64,000 bases of DNA from Deefgea salmonis (GCF_020531905.1 NZ_JAJAWG010000001.1:620001-684000); one strand, 5' to 3'. Positions 16,597 to 27,129 are shown, numbered from the stretch's first letter. Translations and numbers: made by a program. The notes: generated by a model not told the origin, from the sequence alone.

Positions 16597-17088
16597 TCAT
16601 TCGAAATTAATTCGACTAGCAAAAGCAAGCGGCAGCCATGGTTTTACCACGAAGGCACTTTGCTCAAATAAGGGACTAAACATTGCATTTCGCCACATCG
16701 GCTCTTTGGGCAAACTGGTCAAGCCGGCCAGCATCACCAAAGTCAGCATCAATAAAAACCCACGCATCACCCCAAAACCCGCACCCAAAACCCGATCAAT
16801 CGGCTTAAATCCGGTGGCTTTTACAAATTGGTTCAGAGTGATTCGTACGATGGCAGAAAACAACCACGTCACAAAAAACAGCGCAATAAAGGCCGCCAAA
16901 TAACGTATTGCATCAGTTGGAATACTTTCTGGCATCCAGAGCGCGACCATCGTTGCGTAATGCATCGCAATCCAAAAAGCGAAAATCCAAGCCAACAAAG
17001 CCAATAATTCTTGCGTTAAGCCACGCATCACAGACAGCAAAATAGACAGCCCGACGATGGTCAAAGCAATATAGTCAAACGCGGTCAT
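16597..17088 (-). CDS. cvpA: CvpA family membrane protein
   Basis: A 163-residue inner membrane protein with about four hydrophobic spans. The N-terminus MTAFDYIALTIVGLSILLSVMRGL and the segment FIALFFVTWLFSAIVR match CvpA, named for colicin V production and linked to envelope stress. It starts in an ATGA overlap with the SPOR-domain gene and precedes purF, as in many proteobacteria. Confidence 0.9.
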   Translation of the reverse strand: MTAFDYIALTIVGLSILLSVMRGLTQELLALLAWIFAFWIAMHYATMVALWMPESIPTDAIRYLAAFIALFFVTWLFSAIVRITLNQFVKATGFKPIDRVLGAGFGVMRGFLLMLTLVMLAGLTSLPKEPMWRNAMFSPLFEQSAFVVKPWLPLAFASRINFE

Positions 17089-17885
17089 GGCGCGGCCTTA
17101 GCCACCAAAGAGCCCGATACACCCATATCACGCATGATTTTCAACCATGCTTTGGCTTTCGCCTCATCCTCAGTCGGGCCCACTCGAACACGAGTTAGCG
17201 CGCCCTTACTGGTATTAATTTGCTCGCTGCTGACACGAACACCCGCCGATTTCAGTTTCGCCACCATTTGCGCGGCTTTATCAGCATCGGCATAAGCGCC
17301 AACCTGAATAAAATAGGTCTTTTTATCTAGTTTTTTTTCTGTCGGCAGCGAATGACTGGTTTTCCCCGACAAGATGGCCGCAGGATCAGCCTCAATGGCC
17401 GCAGCAACTTCTGGTTTTTTCTCTGGCAACGGCTTTTTAACCACCGGTTTGGGCGTTGCTTTAATCACGACGGGTGACGGTGGCGTCGTCAGCACCGGCG
17501 ATACACTGGGTGCCGGTGTGGCTACGGGGGTTGCGTTTGGTGTTGGTGTCGGTACCGCCGCATCAACTGCGACTTGATGATTGACTAATTTGCCAGGTAA
17601 AGTCACCGCAGCCACTTGCGAGGCGTCCAATTGCGGCAAGGCAGCCTCAGTAACCACCGCTGAAGCAGGTAGCGCATTGAGCGGTGCGGTTTGCACAATC
17701 GACGAGAGCGCCGGCGCACTGGAGATGATTTCAACCGGATGATTGTCGATTAAATTTTTTGGTGGCTCACCATCTAACACCGTCCACAAAAAAATCAAGG
17801 CAAACACCACCAAGGCGATCGCCCCGACCAAACGCCGACGAGCGCGTTTTCTCAGTTGCTGCAGTTCATCACTCACATTTGCCAT
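17085..17885 (-). CDS. SPOR-domain cell-division protein (DedD-like)
   Basis: A 266-residue protein with one membrane span at about residues 19-37, a long low-complexity linker rich in P, A, T and V (about 100-175), and a C-terminal SPOR domain (about 188-264, YFIQVGAYADADKAAQMVAKL). SPOR domains bind peptidoglycan strands lacking stem peptides and bring the protein to the division septum. The position between folC and cvpA is that of dedD. It shares one base with the folC stop (TAATG arrangement). Confidence 0.85.
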   Translation of the reverse strand: MANVSDELQQLRKRARRRLVGAIALVVFALIFLWTVLDGEPPKNLIDNHPVEIISSAPALSSIVQTAPLNALPASAVVTEAALPQLDASQVAAVTLPGKLVNHQVAVDAAVPTPTPNATPVATPAPSVSPVLTTPPSPVVIKATPKPVVKKPLPEKKPEVAAAIEADPAAILSGKTSHSLPTEKKLDKKTYFIQVGAYADADKAAQMVAKLKSAGVRVSSEQINTSKGALTRVRVGPTEDEAKAKAWLKIMRDMGVSGSLVAKAAP

Positions 17886-19171
17886 TACTTTGCTTGCCCA
17901 CGCGCCACCATGACCTCAGCCACGGTAAAGAAAGATCCAAAGACCAAGATTCTATCAGCTTCAAGCGCACTCTTGCAGGCCGATTGATAGGCATCAGCGA
18001 CAGCATCATACGTTTGAATTTGTGCTTGCGGATCAATTTGTAAAATAATCTTAGCCAAAGTGCCTGCTGGCGTAGCGCGTGATAAATCAGGCGCGGCCAA
18101 ATACCAACAATCAACCCGATCAGCCAAAATACGCACCACGCCAACCATGTCTTTATCTTGCATCATGCCCAGCACGGCATGCGTTTTAGGGTGAAAACTC
18201 ATACTATCTAAGCATGATTTTAACACTAAGGCGGCATGGGGGTTATGCGCTACATCCAGCACCACCGTTGGCCTACCGGGCAATACCTGAAAACGTGCTG
18301 GCCATTCAACTTCAAGCAAACCGCGCTTAATATCGCCCAACGTCACGGGCAATTGCGTGTGACACTCGTCCAAGACCGCCAACGCCAAACACGCATTATT
18401 TAATTGATATTGCCCCCGCAGCGCCGGTAAAGGCAAAGCATGGCGACGCAGCCCATTACGATGCCACCACGACCATTGCTGCCCTTCAATTTGCATTTGA
18501 TAGCCAAAGTCGCGACCAATTAATCCGAGATCGGCGCCGATTTCTGCTGCGACATCCAGCAATGTCTGCGGCGGCTGAGGATCTGCGCATAACGCAGGCA
18601 AGCCTGAACGGTAGATGCCCGCCTTTTCCAACGCGATTTTTTCACGGGTGTCTCCCAAATAACTTTGATGATCAATGCCAACACTCACCACGGCAGCAAC
18701 GGTTGGCTCAAAAATATTAACCGCGTCTAGCCGACCGCCCAATCCTACTTCCATAATCGCCACATCAACGTCTTGCGCAATAAATTGATGCATCGCAGCC
18801 AAGGTGCCGAATTCAAAGTAAGAGAGACTCGTACTACCGCGCGCAGATTCAATGGCACGAAAACTTGCCACAATCTCATCATCAGCGACCGGTTGACCAT
18901 TAATCGCAATCCGCTCGTTGTAATGCAAGAGATGCGGTGAGGTATAAGTCCCCACCTTGTACCCAGCAATCACCAGTATCTGCGTCAACATCGCGCAGAC
19001 TGAGCCCTTGCCATTGGTACCCCCTATGGTTAACACCGGAAACCGTGGCTGCAAGCGCATTTGATCTCGCACTTGTGTCACACGGCCCAGCCCCATATCA
19101 ATGGCCACAGGATGCAAGGATTCCAAATAGCTTAACCATGTCGGTAAGTCATCTGCATTAAAAACTGCCAT
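17885..19171 (-). CDS. folC: Bifunctional folylpolyglutamate synthase/dihydrofolate synthase
   Basis: A 428-residue Mur-ligase-family enzyme that adds glutamate to dihydropteroate and to folates. The ATP-binding loop TIGGTNGKGSVCAML lies near residue 50. YTSPHLLHYNERI, FEFGTLAAM, MEVGLGGRLDAVN and LDVAHNPHAA are family landmarks. It follows accD with no gap (the accD stop abuts this ATG) and is part of the accD-folC-SPOR-cvpA-purF run. Confidence 0.95.
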   Translation of the reverse strand: MAVFNADDLPTWLSYLESLHPVAIDMGLGRVTQVRDQMRLQPRFPVLTIGGTNGKGSVCAMLTQILVIAGYKVGTYTSPHLLHYNERIAINGQPVADDEIVASFRAIESARGSTSLSYFEFGTLAAMHQFIAQDVDVAIMEVGLGGRLDAVNIFEPTVAAVVSVGIDHQSYLGDTREKIALEKAGIYRSGLPALCADPQPPQTLLDVAAEIGADLGLIGRDFGYQMQIEGQQWSWWHRNGLRRHALPLPALRGQYQLNNACLALAVLDECHTQLPVTLGDIKRGLLEVEWPARFQVLPGRPTVVLDVAHNPHAALVLKSCLDSMSFHPKTHAVLGMMQDKDMVGVVRILADRVDCWYLAAPDLSRATPAGTLAKIILQIDPQAQIQTYDAVADAYQSACKSALEADRILVFGSFFTVAEVMVARGQAK

Positions 19172-20038
19172 TTAATTCGCCGCAGGTTGACGGTTAAGTA
19201 AGGTAATCACATCCGCCAAGCGTTGACGCAATTCGCGGCGATCAACAATCATGTCAATCGCGCCTTTTTCTAGCAAAAATTCAGAGCGCTGAAAGCCTTC
19301 TGGCAAAGTCTCACGTACCGTTTGCTCGATCACACGCGGACCAGCAAAACCAATCAAAGCACCAGGTTCCGCCATAACTACATCGCCCAAAAAGGCAAAC
19401 GAGGCGGAAACACCACCCATGGTTGGATCGGTCAACAAAGAAATAAACGGCAGTTTTTTATCGGCTAATTTGGTCAAAATGGCGCTGGTTTTCGCCATTT
19501 GCATCAATGAGCTCAAACCTTCTTGCATTCGAGCGCCGCCGGATGCGGATACGCAGATAAAAGGCATGTCATTTTCAATCGCCGCTTTCACACCACGAAC
19601 AAAACGCTCCCCCACCACCGAGCCCATTGAGCCACCAATAAACTTAAATTCAAACGCAGCGACCACCACCGGCACGGTCAAAATGGACCCCTGCATGACG
19701 ACCATCGCATCATCTTCACCAGTTGCAGCTTGCGCGGCGATCAAGCGATCCGGATAGCGTTTGCCATCTTTAAATTTTAAGATATCAACCGGTTTTACTT
19801 CTGCACCAATTTCAAACCGCCCCTCCGTATCGAGCAACTGATTCAGTCGCGCACGGGCAGGCACTGCATTATGAAAACCGCATTTAGGACAGACTTCTAA
19901 ATTATTGGCTAGATCAGTGCGATATAACACGGCATTACACGCATTACATTTACTCCACAAACCCTCAGGCACCGCCGATTTGCTCGCTGTGGTGCGGCTT
20001 TGAATTTTCGGCGGTAATAATTTTTGCAACCAACTCAT
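19172..20038 (-). CDS. accD: Acetyl-CoA carboxylase carboxyltransferase subunit beta
   Basis: A 288-residue subunit of the carboxyltransferase that makes malonyl-CoA for fatty acid synthesis. The N-terminal zinc ribbon has four cysteines (CNACNAVLY and CPKCGF, about residues 32-57), followed by the crotonase-like domain with [22 protein letters not shown] and [13 protein letters not shown]. The partner accA is not in the window. Confidence 0.95.
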   Translation of the reverse strand: MSWLQKLLPPKIQSRTTASKSAVPEGLWSKCNACNAVLYRTDLANNLEVCPKCGFHNAVPARARLNQLLDTEGRFEIGAEVKPVDILKFKDGKRYPDRLIAAQAATGEDDAMVVMQGSILTVPVVVAAFEFKFIGGSMGSVVGERFVRGVKAAIENDMPFICVSASGGARMQEGLSSLMQMAKTSAILTKLADKKLPFISLLTDPTMGGVSASFAFLGDVVMAEPGALIGFAGPRVIEQTVRETLPEGFQRSEFLLEKGAIDMIVDRRELRQRLADVITLLNRQPAAN

Positions 20039-20059
20039 TGAAACACTCCTTAAACCTAC

Positions 20060-20863
20060 TTAGCGACGCGCGCCATCCATTGCAATACGTACTTCAGACA
20101 AAAACGCACGCAAACGCTCAGCCAAACCCGCTTCGCCTAATTCAACTTCTTGAACCAACCGTGAACCAATCACCACCGCATCTGCAATCTGTGCCACAGC
20201 TTGCGCAGTGAGGGCGTCACGAATACCAAAACCCACCCCAATAGGGATAGAGATAAATTGTTTTAATACCGCCAGCTTCGCGGCGACATCCGCTACATCT
20301 AAGTTGGCCGAGCCGGTCACGCCTTTGAGCGAGACATAATACACATAACCGCTGGCCAATTCGGCCACCGCTTTCATCCGCGACGCTGGCGTGGTGGGTG
20401 CCAGCAAGAAAATCGGATCCAGCCCCCGCGCTTTAAATATTTTGGCCGACTCTAATGCCTCTTCAGGCGGCATATCTACGGTTAAAACACCGTCAACCCC
20501 AGCCTCAACGGCCGCTTGCGCAAACACATCATACCCCATGGCTTCAACCGGATTGGCATAGCCCATCAGCACGACAGGCGTTGTGGTATTGTCTTGGCGA
20601 AAATCGGCGACCAACTCAAGCACGCGCCGTAAAGACACTTTATGCAAGAGTGCACGCTCTGAGGCGCGCTGAATGACAGGACCATCGGCCATCGGGTCAG
20701 AAAAAGGCACACCCAGTTCAATCACATCGGCGCCGCCATCGACTAAGGCGTGCATTAATTCAACGGTCACCTCTGGGCGTGGGTCGCCAGCGGTAATAAA
20801 TGGAATCAGCGCAGATCGATTCTGCGCCGCCAATTGTTGCATTACACTTTGAATACGAGACAT
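20060..20863 (-). CDS. trpA: Tryptophan synthase alpha chain
   Basis: A 267-residue TIM-barrel subunit that cleaves indole-3-glycerol phosphate to indole and glyceraldehyde-3-phosphate. [11 protein letters not shown], the catalytic-Glu segment [16 protein letters not shown] and the phosphate-binding GVGFGIRD are present. I took the ATG at 20863 ([11 protein letters not shown]), the usual family start; a TTG ten codons upstream is also in frame. It lies 61 bases after trpB. Confidence 0.93.
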   Translation of the reverse strand: MSRIQSVMQQLAAQNRSALIPFITAGDPRPEVTVELMHALVDGGADVIELGVPFSDPMADGPVIQRASERALLHKVSLRRVLELVADFRQDNTTTPVVLMGYANPVEAMGYDVFAQAAVEAGVDGVLTVDMPPEEALESAKIFKARGLDPIFLLAPTTPASRMKAVAELASGYVYYVSLKGVTGSANLDVADVAAKLAVLKQFISIPIGVGFGIRDALTAQAVAQIADAVVIGSRLVQEVELGEAGLAERLRAFLSEVRIAMDGARR

Positions 20864-20924
20864 AGGTATCTTTACCGCTTCATTGATTGACAATAGCTGG
20901 CGAGATATACCCCGCCAAACAAAT

Positions 20925-22130
20925 TTACAGTTGAATGCCGCTCATTTTAGCAATCGTCGGAATATCTTTATCGCCACGCCCCGAGAGATTCACTAAAAGC
21001 ACCTCATCTTTGCGCATGGTTTTGGCCATTTTCGCAGCTTGCGCCAAGGCATGACTCGACTCTAAAGCAGGGATAATCCCCTCGTAACGGCACAAATCAT
21101 GAAACGCCGCCAATGCTTCATCATCATTAATCGCAACATATTCGGCGCGACCGATATCTTTTAAATGACTATGCTCAGGCCCAACGCCTGGATAATCCAA
21201 ACCCGCAGAAATCGAATGCGTTTCACTAATCTGGCCATCGACATCTTGCATTAGATATGAGCGCTGCCCATGCAACACGCCATTTTTTGCATTCGATGTC
21301 AGTGGTGCAGCATGCCGTCCCGTTTCCACACCATCGCCGCCCGCTTCAACACCAATTAAGCGTACATTCGGCACATCAATGTAGGGATAAAAAATACCAA
21401 TCGCATTCGAGCCTCCGCCCACACAAGCCAAAACTGCGTCAGGCTGACGGCCAATCATTTCTTGCATTTGTACTTTGCATTCTTCGCCGATCACCACTTG
21501 AAAATCACGCACCAATTGCGGATAAGGATGCGGGCCCGCAGCCGTGCCAATGATGTAATACGTCGAATCGACATTAGTCACCCAATCGCGCATCGCTTCA
21601 TTCATTGCGTCTTTTAAGGTTTTGGTTCCCGATGTAACAGGCACTACCGTCGCACCCAGCAATTTCATTCGATATACGTTCGGCGCTTGGCGAACCACGT
21701 CTTCTGCGCCCATATACACCACGCATTCCATGCCATAACGTGCCGCCACCGTTGCCGATGCGACGCCATGTTGGCCGGCACCCGTTTCAGCAATCACGCG
21801 TTTTTTACCCATGCGTTTGGCCAACAAAGCCTGACCAATGGTGTTATTGACCTTGTGCGCACCGGTATGGTTTAAATCTTCGCGTTTTAAGTAAATTTGT
21901 GCGCCACCTAATGCACTCGACCAGCGTTTCGCATGATAAACCGGGCTCGGCCGGCCCACGTAGTGCTTTAGCACATAGCGATATTCATCCATAAAAGCCG
22001 GGTCTTTGATGGCTTTTTCAAACTCAATACGCAGCTCATCTAAAGCTGGCATCAAGGTTTCAGCGACATAAATGCCACCATGAGGACCAAAGTGACCACG
22101 GACATCGGGCTGCTGATAAATTTCGCTCAT
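20925..22130 (-). CDS. trpB: Tryptophan synthase beta chain
   Basis: A 401-residue PLP enzyme that joins indole and serine. The PLP lysine lies in [31 protein letters not shown], the phosphate-binding [12 protein letters not shown] and the C-terminal [12 protein letters not shown] are all intact. It sits between trpF and trpA in the normal order. Confidence 0.95.
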   Translation of the reverse strand: MSEIYQQPDVRGHFGPHGGIYVAETLMPALDELRIEFEKAIKDPAFMDEYRYVLKHYVGRPSPVYHAKRWSSALGGAQIYLKREDLNHTGAHKVNNTIGQALLAKRMGKKRVIAETGAGQHGVASATVAARYGMECVVYMGAEDVVRQAPNVYRMKLLGATVVPVTSGTKTLKDAMNEAMRDWVTNVDSTYYIIGTAAGPHPYPQLVRDFQVVIGEECKVQMQEMIGRQPDAVLACVGGGSNAIGIFYPYIDVPNVRLIGVEAGGDGVETGRHAAPLTSNAKNGVLHGQRSYLMQDVDGQISETHSISAGLDYPGVGPEHSHLKDIGRAEYVAINDDEALAAFHDLCRYEGIIPALESSHALAQAAKMAKTMRKDEVLLVNLSGRGDKDIPTIAKMSGIQL

Positions 22131-22162
22131 GACTCTCTCACATAAACTTTAAAGCAGATTAA

Positions 22163-22780
22163 TTAAATAACGGCGCGAACAAATGACTCAACCAAAACTA
22201 AATCTTTAATACCCTTACACTGCTCCACACCACTAGACACATCCACCGCCCAAGGCTGCACGCAGGCAATCGCAGCAGCGACATTCTCTGGGTGCAAACC
22301 GCCTGACAAGATCAATGGCAACGGCCACTCATTCGGTAAGGCTTGCCAATCAAAACTTTCACCAGTGCCACCAGGAACGCCATCCACCCAAGCATCAAGT
22401 AAAATGCCCCGACACAAAGGAGAAACAAAACTCGCCGCGTATTCTAACAAATTTATGCCCGGTTTTACCCTCAGTGCTTTGATAAATGGACGACCAAACT
22501 GCGAACAAAAAGCCAGATCTTCATCGCCATGAAATTGCAGCAAGTCTAGCGGTACTTTTTCTAACACCGCGCTGACATTCTCTACCGACGCATTCACAAA
22601 CAGCCCAACAGAAGCAACAAAGACGGGCAATGCCGCAACGATTTCAGCCGCCAGCGCGACCGAAACATGCCGCGGGCTTGGCGGATAAAATACCAAACCG
22701 ATGGCGTCAGCCCCCAATAGCGCCACCTGACGTGCCGTAGCTGCATCGCGCAATCCGCAAATTTTTATTCGAGTTCGCAT
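22163..22780 (-). CDS. trpF: Phosphoribosylanthranilate isomerase
   Basis: A 205-residue TIM-barrel enzyme of tryptophan synthesis. KICGLRDAATARQVALLGADAIGLVF carries the catalytic cysteine. LLQFHGDED, the catalytic-Asp region LLDAWVDGVPGGTGESFDW and SGGLHPENV follow. It leads the trpFBA block; trpE, trpG, trpD and trpC are elsewhere. Confidence 0.95.
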   Translation of the reverse strand: MRTRIKICGLRDAATARQVALLGADAIGLVFYPPSPRHVSVALAAEIVAALPVFVASVGLFVNASVENVSAVLEKVPLDLLQFHGDEDLAFCSQFGRPFIKALRVKPGINLLEYAASFVSPLCRGILLDAWVDGVPGGTGESFDWQALPNEWPLPLILSGGLHPENVAAAIACVQPWAVDVSSGVEQCKGIKDLVLVESFVRAVI

Positions 22781-22799
22781 CAGAAACCCTTATAGCTAA

Positions 22800-23585
22800 T
22801 TAAATTAATCCGTAGCGATACTCTGGCAAAGAGATCAATTCGAACTCAGGAGGATAGCTCACACCCGTTAAATAAAGACCGTCTGGCATAAACGTGGGGG
22901 GCGCGGAAGTTCTATTTTTTTGCGCCAATAACCAGCCCATCCACTCCGCTGAAGCCTTACCTTTACCAACGTGCAATAACGCACCCATGATATTGCGGAC
23001 CATGTGATGCAAAAATGCGGTCGCAGAAAAATCAACGCATAGCATGTTGCCATGCTCGGTAATTTGAATTTTTTGCAATTGCTTGATTGGAGAGAGCGCC
23101 TGACATTCGGCAGCACGAAAACTACTAAAATCATGTTCGCCTAACAACAACTGCGCGGCAACACGCATCTGGGCGACATCAAGGTCGTAATGCACCCAAC
23201 CGACCCGTCCAGCTTGCAAACTCGGGCGTATGGGGTGACGCAACAAGAGATAGCGGTAATGGCGTGCGGTCGCGACAAATCGAGCATGAAAATGCTGCGG
23301 CACTTCTTGCGCCCAAAGCACCGAAATCCCTGCGGGTAAAAAACTATTTACGCCTCGCACCCATGCGGTAATCGGGCGCGGTGCGTCACTGTCAAAATGG
23401 GCGATTTGCCGAGTAGCATGGACGCCAGCATCGGTACGTCCTGCCGCATGCATCCGAACTGGATGCCCAGCCATCCTACCAATTGCGCGTTCCATCTCGC
23501 CTTGGATTGTGTCCATCTGAGGCTGCACCTGCCAACCACTAAAATCACGACCATCGTATTCAATCGCTAAGGCAAATCGTTTCAA
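22800..23585 (-). CDS. truA: tRNA pseudouridine(38-40) synthase
   Basis: A 261-residue TruA. The catalytic aspartate lies in GRTDAGVHATRQIAHF, with RFALAIEYDGRDFSGWQVQP at the N-terminus and FLHHMVRNIMGAL towards the C-terminus. I propose the TTG at 23585 as start: it overlaps the stop codon of the upstream gene as TTGA, gives the usual MKRFALAIEYDG start and is preceded by GGGTGGG. An in-frame ATG at 23636 would add 17 residues inside the upstream gene and lacks a ribosome binding site. Confidence 0.9.
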   Translation of the reverse strand: MKRFALAIEYDGRDFSGWQVQPQMDTIQGEMERAIGRMAGHPVRMHAAGRTDAGVHATRQIAHFDSDAPRPITAWVRGVNSFLPAGISVLWAQEVPQHFHARFVATARHYRYLLLRHPIRPSLQAGRVGWVHYDLDVAQMRVAAQLLLGEHDFSSFRAAECQALSPIKQLQKIQITEHGNMLCVDFSATAFLHHMVRNIMGALLHVGKGKASAEWMGWLLAQKNRTSAPPTFMPDGLYLTGVSYPPEFELISLPEYRYGLI

Positions 23586-24196
23586 CGCCAAAACCCACCC
23601 ATCCCCAAAAAAATAGAATATACAATCAGCGCACATTGTCCAAACAGCAGACTCAATTGCAGTCGATTGATCGGAATATACGACAACACTAAGGCGTGAT
23701 CTACCGGAGGTTGCGGCTGCAAAATCAGCGCCAATAAAGCCTTGAATCCCAATTTGGACTCCAGTAAGGACTCAGCCACCTGCAATGTTAAAGCAAAACG
23801 AACCGCAAATCGCGCTCGTACATTAGAAAAGTACTGCAAAGGAGATAAAAACAGGTAAAAAGAGGAGAAAACCTCGTTACTAGTCAGTCTTTTAAGTAGA
23901 ATTTGCAAGCTAGCGGCAACAACTAGCAACCTCCCAACTTGATCAAACCCCAACCTTAAGCCAACATCCGTAGGCGATAACACCCCCAACCAAATATAGC
24001 GCCCAGGTGTACTCCAGCCATAGATCAGCACGGTAGCGAGTAAGAGCCACTTTAATTTTGACAAACTCCGTAGCAATCGTTGCCGAGCATACTGCGCAGC
24101 AACGAGCACGACGACTAAGGCCAAAGCCCAAAGATAATGGCGCTCAAGCCATGGCAGCAACAAGAGCAACCACAACCAAAGCGCCAAAAAATTCAC
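23582..24196 (-). CDS. Orphan CbiQ/EcfT-like membrane protein
   Basis: A roughly 204-residue, strongly hydrophobic protein with several predicted spans. RLLVVAASLQILLKRLTSNEVFSSFYLFLSPL followed by RFAVRFALTLQVAESLL resembles the coupling-helix region of the transmembrane (T) component of energy-coupling-factor vitamin/metal transporters. No ATPase or substrate-binding component is nearby, so it could share a general ECF module or do something else. The start is uncertain: GTG at 24196 is given, but in-frame codons upstream read LNLHP, a typical EcfT start, so an unusual CTG at 24211 may be used. It lies between fimV and truA and overlaps truA. Confidence 0.6.
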   Translation of the reverse strand: MNFLALWLWLLLLLPWLERHYLWALALVVVLVAAQYARQRLLRSLSKLKWLLLATVLIYGWSTPGRYIWLGVLSPTDVGLRLGFDQVGRLLVVAASLQILLKRLTSNEVFSSFYLFLSPLQYFSNVRARFAVRFALTLQVAESLLESKLGFKALLALILQPQPPVDHALVLSYIPINRLQLSLLFGQCALIVYSIFLGMGGFWR

Positions 24197-24234
24197 CGGA
24201 TGTAAATTCAGAATTAATTCCAGAGGCTAACCGT

Positions 24235-27129
24235 TTACAAATCAGCCAGAAGCGACTGCGCTAAGCCCTGCTGCTGCACATTTCCTTCTTGCAATGCCTC
24301 TTGCAGGATTTCTCGAGCGCCCTCAACATCCCCCATATCAATATACGCGCGAGCTAAGTCAATTTTTGTTTGTACTGGATCATCCGCAGAGAAGTCCATT
24401 TCACTTGAGGTCGCCGCCTCATCCAAGCTCAGACTAATATCATCCAAAGCGATATCTTCAGACCGGTTCAAATTAAGTTGCTCGTCAGCAGATGCCGTTT
24501 CTAACTCTGAACCGACCGGCACTGCCAAATCAAAATTGAAATCCAAACTCATATCATTGGCCGACTCAGCCGCCCCCACTTCTGAAATATGTTCAGAAAG
24601 CGGCTCAGGAAGATCTAACTCAGGCAGACTTTCCTCAGGCAAAGCCAAATCAAAAGTTGATGTCGGCGAGCTTAAATCAGCATCCAAATCCAAAGCGTTC
24701 GCCAAGGCGTCAAAATTTGATAAATCGAACTCGGCATCGGTATCCGCACCTACCTCTGCATCAAGTGAACCACCAAAATCAAATTCAGCCAATTCATCAA
24801 GATCAGACAGCGCCGCCGCCATTGAAGCGTCATCTACAGGCAAACCCATCGGCAAATCCAGCACCATCATTTCGCCCGCCAGCGGCAACTCGCCCTCACC
24901 CACAGTTGATGCAATCGATATCGCTTCCGCTTCCGCTTCCGCTTCCGCTTCCGCCTCATCCATACCCGCATCAGTCTTTAGAGGCGCTAACGTTGCGCTG
25001 GCAGCAAGATCAAAAGACAAGTCCTCAGCAAAATCAACATCCGCCCCTGGCAAGCTGTCAGTAGACTCAGACGCCAAACTAGGCTCATCAACAGGCAAAT
25101 CGAGATCTGGCCCCTGCGATTGAGAAAAATCAGCTTCGGCTAAGTCAACTGACGGCGACTCTAAATCCAATTCAAAATCTAAGTCGTGGTTGACCGCTTC
25201 GGTCGTCGCGGCGACCGCCGCCCCCCCCATAACAATGGCAGCGACAGCCCGAGTATCAATCACTTCACTTTGCTGATACAACGGATTTTCTGGATCGATT
25301 TCGTGCCCTGTTTGCGCTACTCGTTCCCAATGCTCACCTTTGCCACCCAGCATGGCGAACAACGCAGAGGCATGCTCTTCGTAAGAGATTAAGTCTTTTC
25401 TAGCAGCATAAATATCCAGCAATTTCATCCGAATTTCATGCCGAGATGGGTCTTTATTTAACGCGTCTTTTAAAATCTCTTCTGCCTGCGCGTCTCGCCC
25501 ATACGCCATATACACTTCAGCCTCGGCAATCGGATCAACTTCATCAGTGTCAATCGTCCCCAAGCCTTGCCGACTAAAATCAGTTAGGAACGAGTTTTCA
25601 GTGGATTGGGTGCTAATCACACCGCCGCCGGTACTTCCCAACACCGTATTGGCCTTTAAGTCTCCGCCGGTAATGATGCTATCTTCAAACACATTAGGAC
25701 GCTGACGTCGTCGTACCATCCACAGTCCACCAACACCCAACAAAACGGCTAAAGCGCCTCCGCCCAATGCCAGCGGATTTTCAAACAAACTCCCAATAAA
25801 GCCGGTTTCCTCAGGTACATCGGCCACAACTTCAACGCGTTTTTTGGTTTTTACCGCTGGCGCGCTAGCAACACGACTCGCCACAACCGCACTCGCCACC
25901 GTCGGCAGTGCGGCGACCTCAACTTGCGAAGAGACTGAAGCCACTGGAGCCGCAGCAACGGCCTCTGCGCTAGCAGTTACACCGCTGGCTTTTGCCTTCA
26001 TCGCAACCAAACGTTCCATATCATTGACGTTTTTTTGCAATTCTGCGACGCGCTGATTCGCTTCATTCAGCGCTTTTTGTCGTGCTGCGACTTCCTCCTC
26101 TAAAGCCTGCAGCTTAGCCAAATCGCCTGATTTTTTCGCTAAATCCACCGCTTTAGATAACTTCAAAACATCTTTATTTTTATCAACAGCACCTGCGCCT
26201 TGATCTTCAAGCTGCGTCGCAATTTTACCGCCAGCAGATTGAGCCACTAAATCTCGCGCAGAAGATTTTGCGGCAAGATCACCCAGCTTACTCCGGTACT
26301 CATTCCAATTTTCAGCCTGCACTTTGACTTCTTTGCTGGCCTGTTGAGCGCTGAGTGCTTGCATTTCTGCGACTGGCGGCAATCGTAAAATTTTGCCTCG
26401 TTTGAGCCGATTCATATTGCCATCAAAAGCATCTGGATTGTTACGGTACAAACCAACCAGCACCTGATCCAAACTCACGCCACTGGGCTGTACGGCCCTC
26501 GCCACGCCCGATAGCGTATCGCCACCTTTGGTTTTATACGACGCTTCAGCATCACGCGCTTCGGCCGAAGACTCGGTCGATCGCACCCTCTCATTTAAAG
26601 ACGCAGACTGGACTTGATTCGGTTTCGACGATTTGATCACACCCGAACTACGCACGCCAGGCAAAGCACTCGCCGCAAACTTAGTCGATGCCGTCGGCGA
26701 ATAACCAGCCGGATCAATCAAAGCGGTGTACTCTCGCTGAATACGACCGGACGCCCAATTAAGTTCCAACAAAAAATCAAGGTACGGCTCAGAAATTGCC
26801 TGCGATGACTTCACTGCAACATAGTGCTGACCATTACCTCGCTTCTCAATATTAAAACGCAAGCCCAAAGCCCCTGATGGGTAAGTAATTTGCGCATTCG
26901 AAAAAGCCTCCGGCGAAGCCAAGCTCACCACGAGTGAATCGGCCTCTCCGGGTAACACAGAAACCAAATCGATCTCTCCACGAAAAGGCTGCCCCAAGCC
27001 GGATAAAACATTCAGTCGACCCAAACCCGCTGCGTTAGCAAACCAAGGTAAAGCAGCCATCGTCACGGCCAATACGCATGTTTTAAATCGTGGCGTTTTA
27101 AGCACAAGCAATCTCCCAATCGCGATCAT
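24235..27129 (-). CDS. fimV: FimV-type pilus assembly / polarity protein
   Basis: A 964-residue FimV. A signal peptide ends near residue 33 (PWFANA). The FimV N-terminal domain follows (GLGRLNVLSGLGQPFRGEID), then a LysM domain at about 198-251, a coiled coil (AARQKALNEANQRVAELQKN), one membrane span (LGGGALAVLLGVGGLWMV), a long acidic cytoplasmic region and a C-terminal TPR-like motif (KIDLARAYIDMGDVEGAREIL). FimV anchors type IV pilus and chemosensory machinery at the cell pole and promotes secretin assembly. I took the ATG at 27129; the frame is open to a GTG at 27192. An EA dipeptide repeat is encoded at 24923-24952. Confidence 0.92.
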   Translation of the reverse strand: MIAIGRLLVLKTPRFKTCVLAVTMAALPWFANAAGLGRLNVLSGLGQPFRGEIDLVSVLPGEADSLVVSLASPEAFSNAQITYPSGALGLRFNIEKRGNGQHYVAVKSSQAISEPYLDFLLELNWASGRIQREYTALIDPAGYSPTASTKFAASALPGVRSSGVIKSSKPNQVQSASLNERVRSTESSAEARDAEASYKTKGGDTLSGVARAVQPSGVSLDQVLVGLYRNNPDAFDGNMNRLKRGKILRLPPVAEMQALSAQQASKEVKVQAENWNEYRSKLGDLAAKSSARDLVAQSAGGKIATQLEDQGAGAVDKNKDVLKLSKAVDLAKKSGDLAKLQALEEEVAARQKALNEANQRVAELQKNVNDMERLVAMKAKASGVTASAEAVAAAPVASVSSQVEVAALPTVASAVVASRVASAPAVKTKKRVEVVADVPEETGFIGSLFENPLALGGGALAVLLGVGGLWMVRRRQRPNVFEDSIITGGDLKANTVLGSTGGGVISTQSTENSFLTDFSRQGLGTIDTDEVDPIAEAEVYMAYGRDAQAEEILKDALNKDPSRHEIRMKLLDIYAARKDLISYEEHASALFAMLGGKGEHWERVAQTGHEIDPENPLYQQSEVIDTRAVAAIVMGGAAVAATTEAVNHDLDFELDLESPSVDLAEADFSQSQGPDLDLPVDEPSLASESTDSLPGADVDFAEDLSFDLAASATLAPLKTDAGMDEAEAEAEAEAEAISIASTVGEGELPLAGEMMVLDLPMGLPVDDASMAAALSDLDELAEFDFGGSLDAEVGADTDAEFDLSNFDALANALDLDADLSSPTSTFDLALPEESLPELDLPEPLSEHISEVGAAESANDMSLDFNFDLAVPVGSELETASADEQLNLNRSEDIALDDISLSLDEAATSSEMDFSADDPVQTKIDLARAYIDMGDVEGAREILQEALQEGNVQQQGLAQSLLADL
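24923..24952. repeat. Five tandem GCTTCC hexamers inside fimV
   Basis: The plus strand reads (GCTTCC)5 at 24923-24952, coding on the minus strand for an uninterrupted run of Glu-Ala pairs in the acidic part of FimV. The six-base unit keeps the frame whatever the copy number. Confidence 0.9.

Noticed and set aside
24536..25123. 195-codon plus-strand open frame opposite fimV
   Set aside because: A Ser/Ala/Lys-rich shadow of the acidic repeats of FimV, caused by the biased composition of the coding strand.
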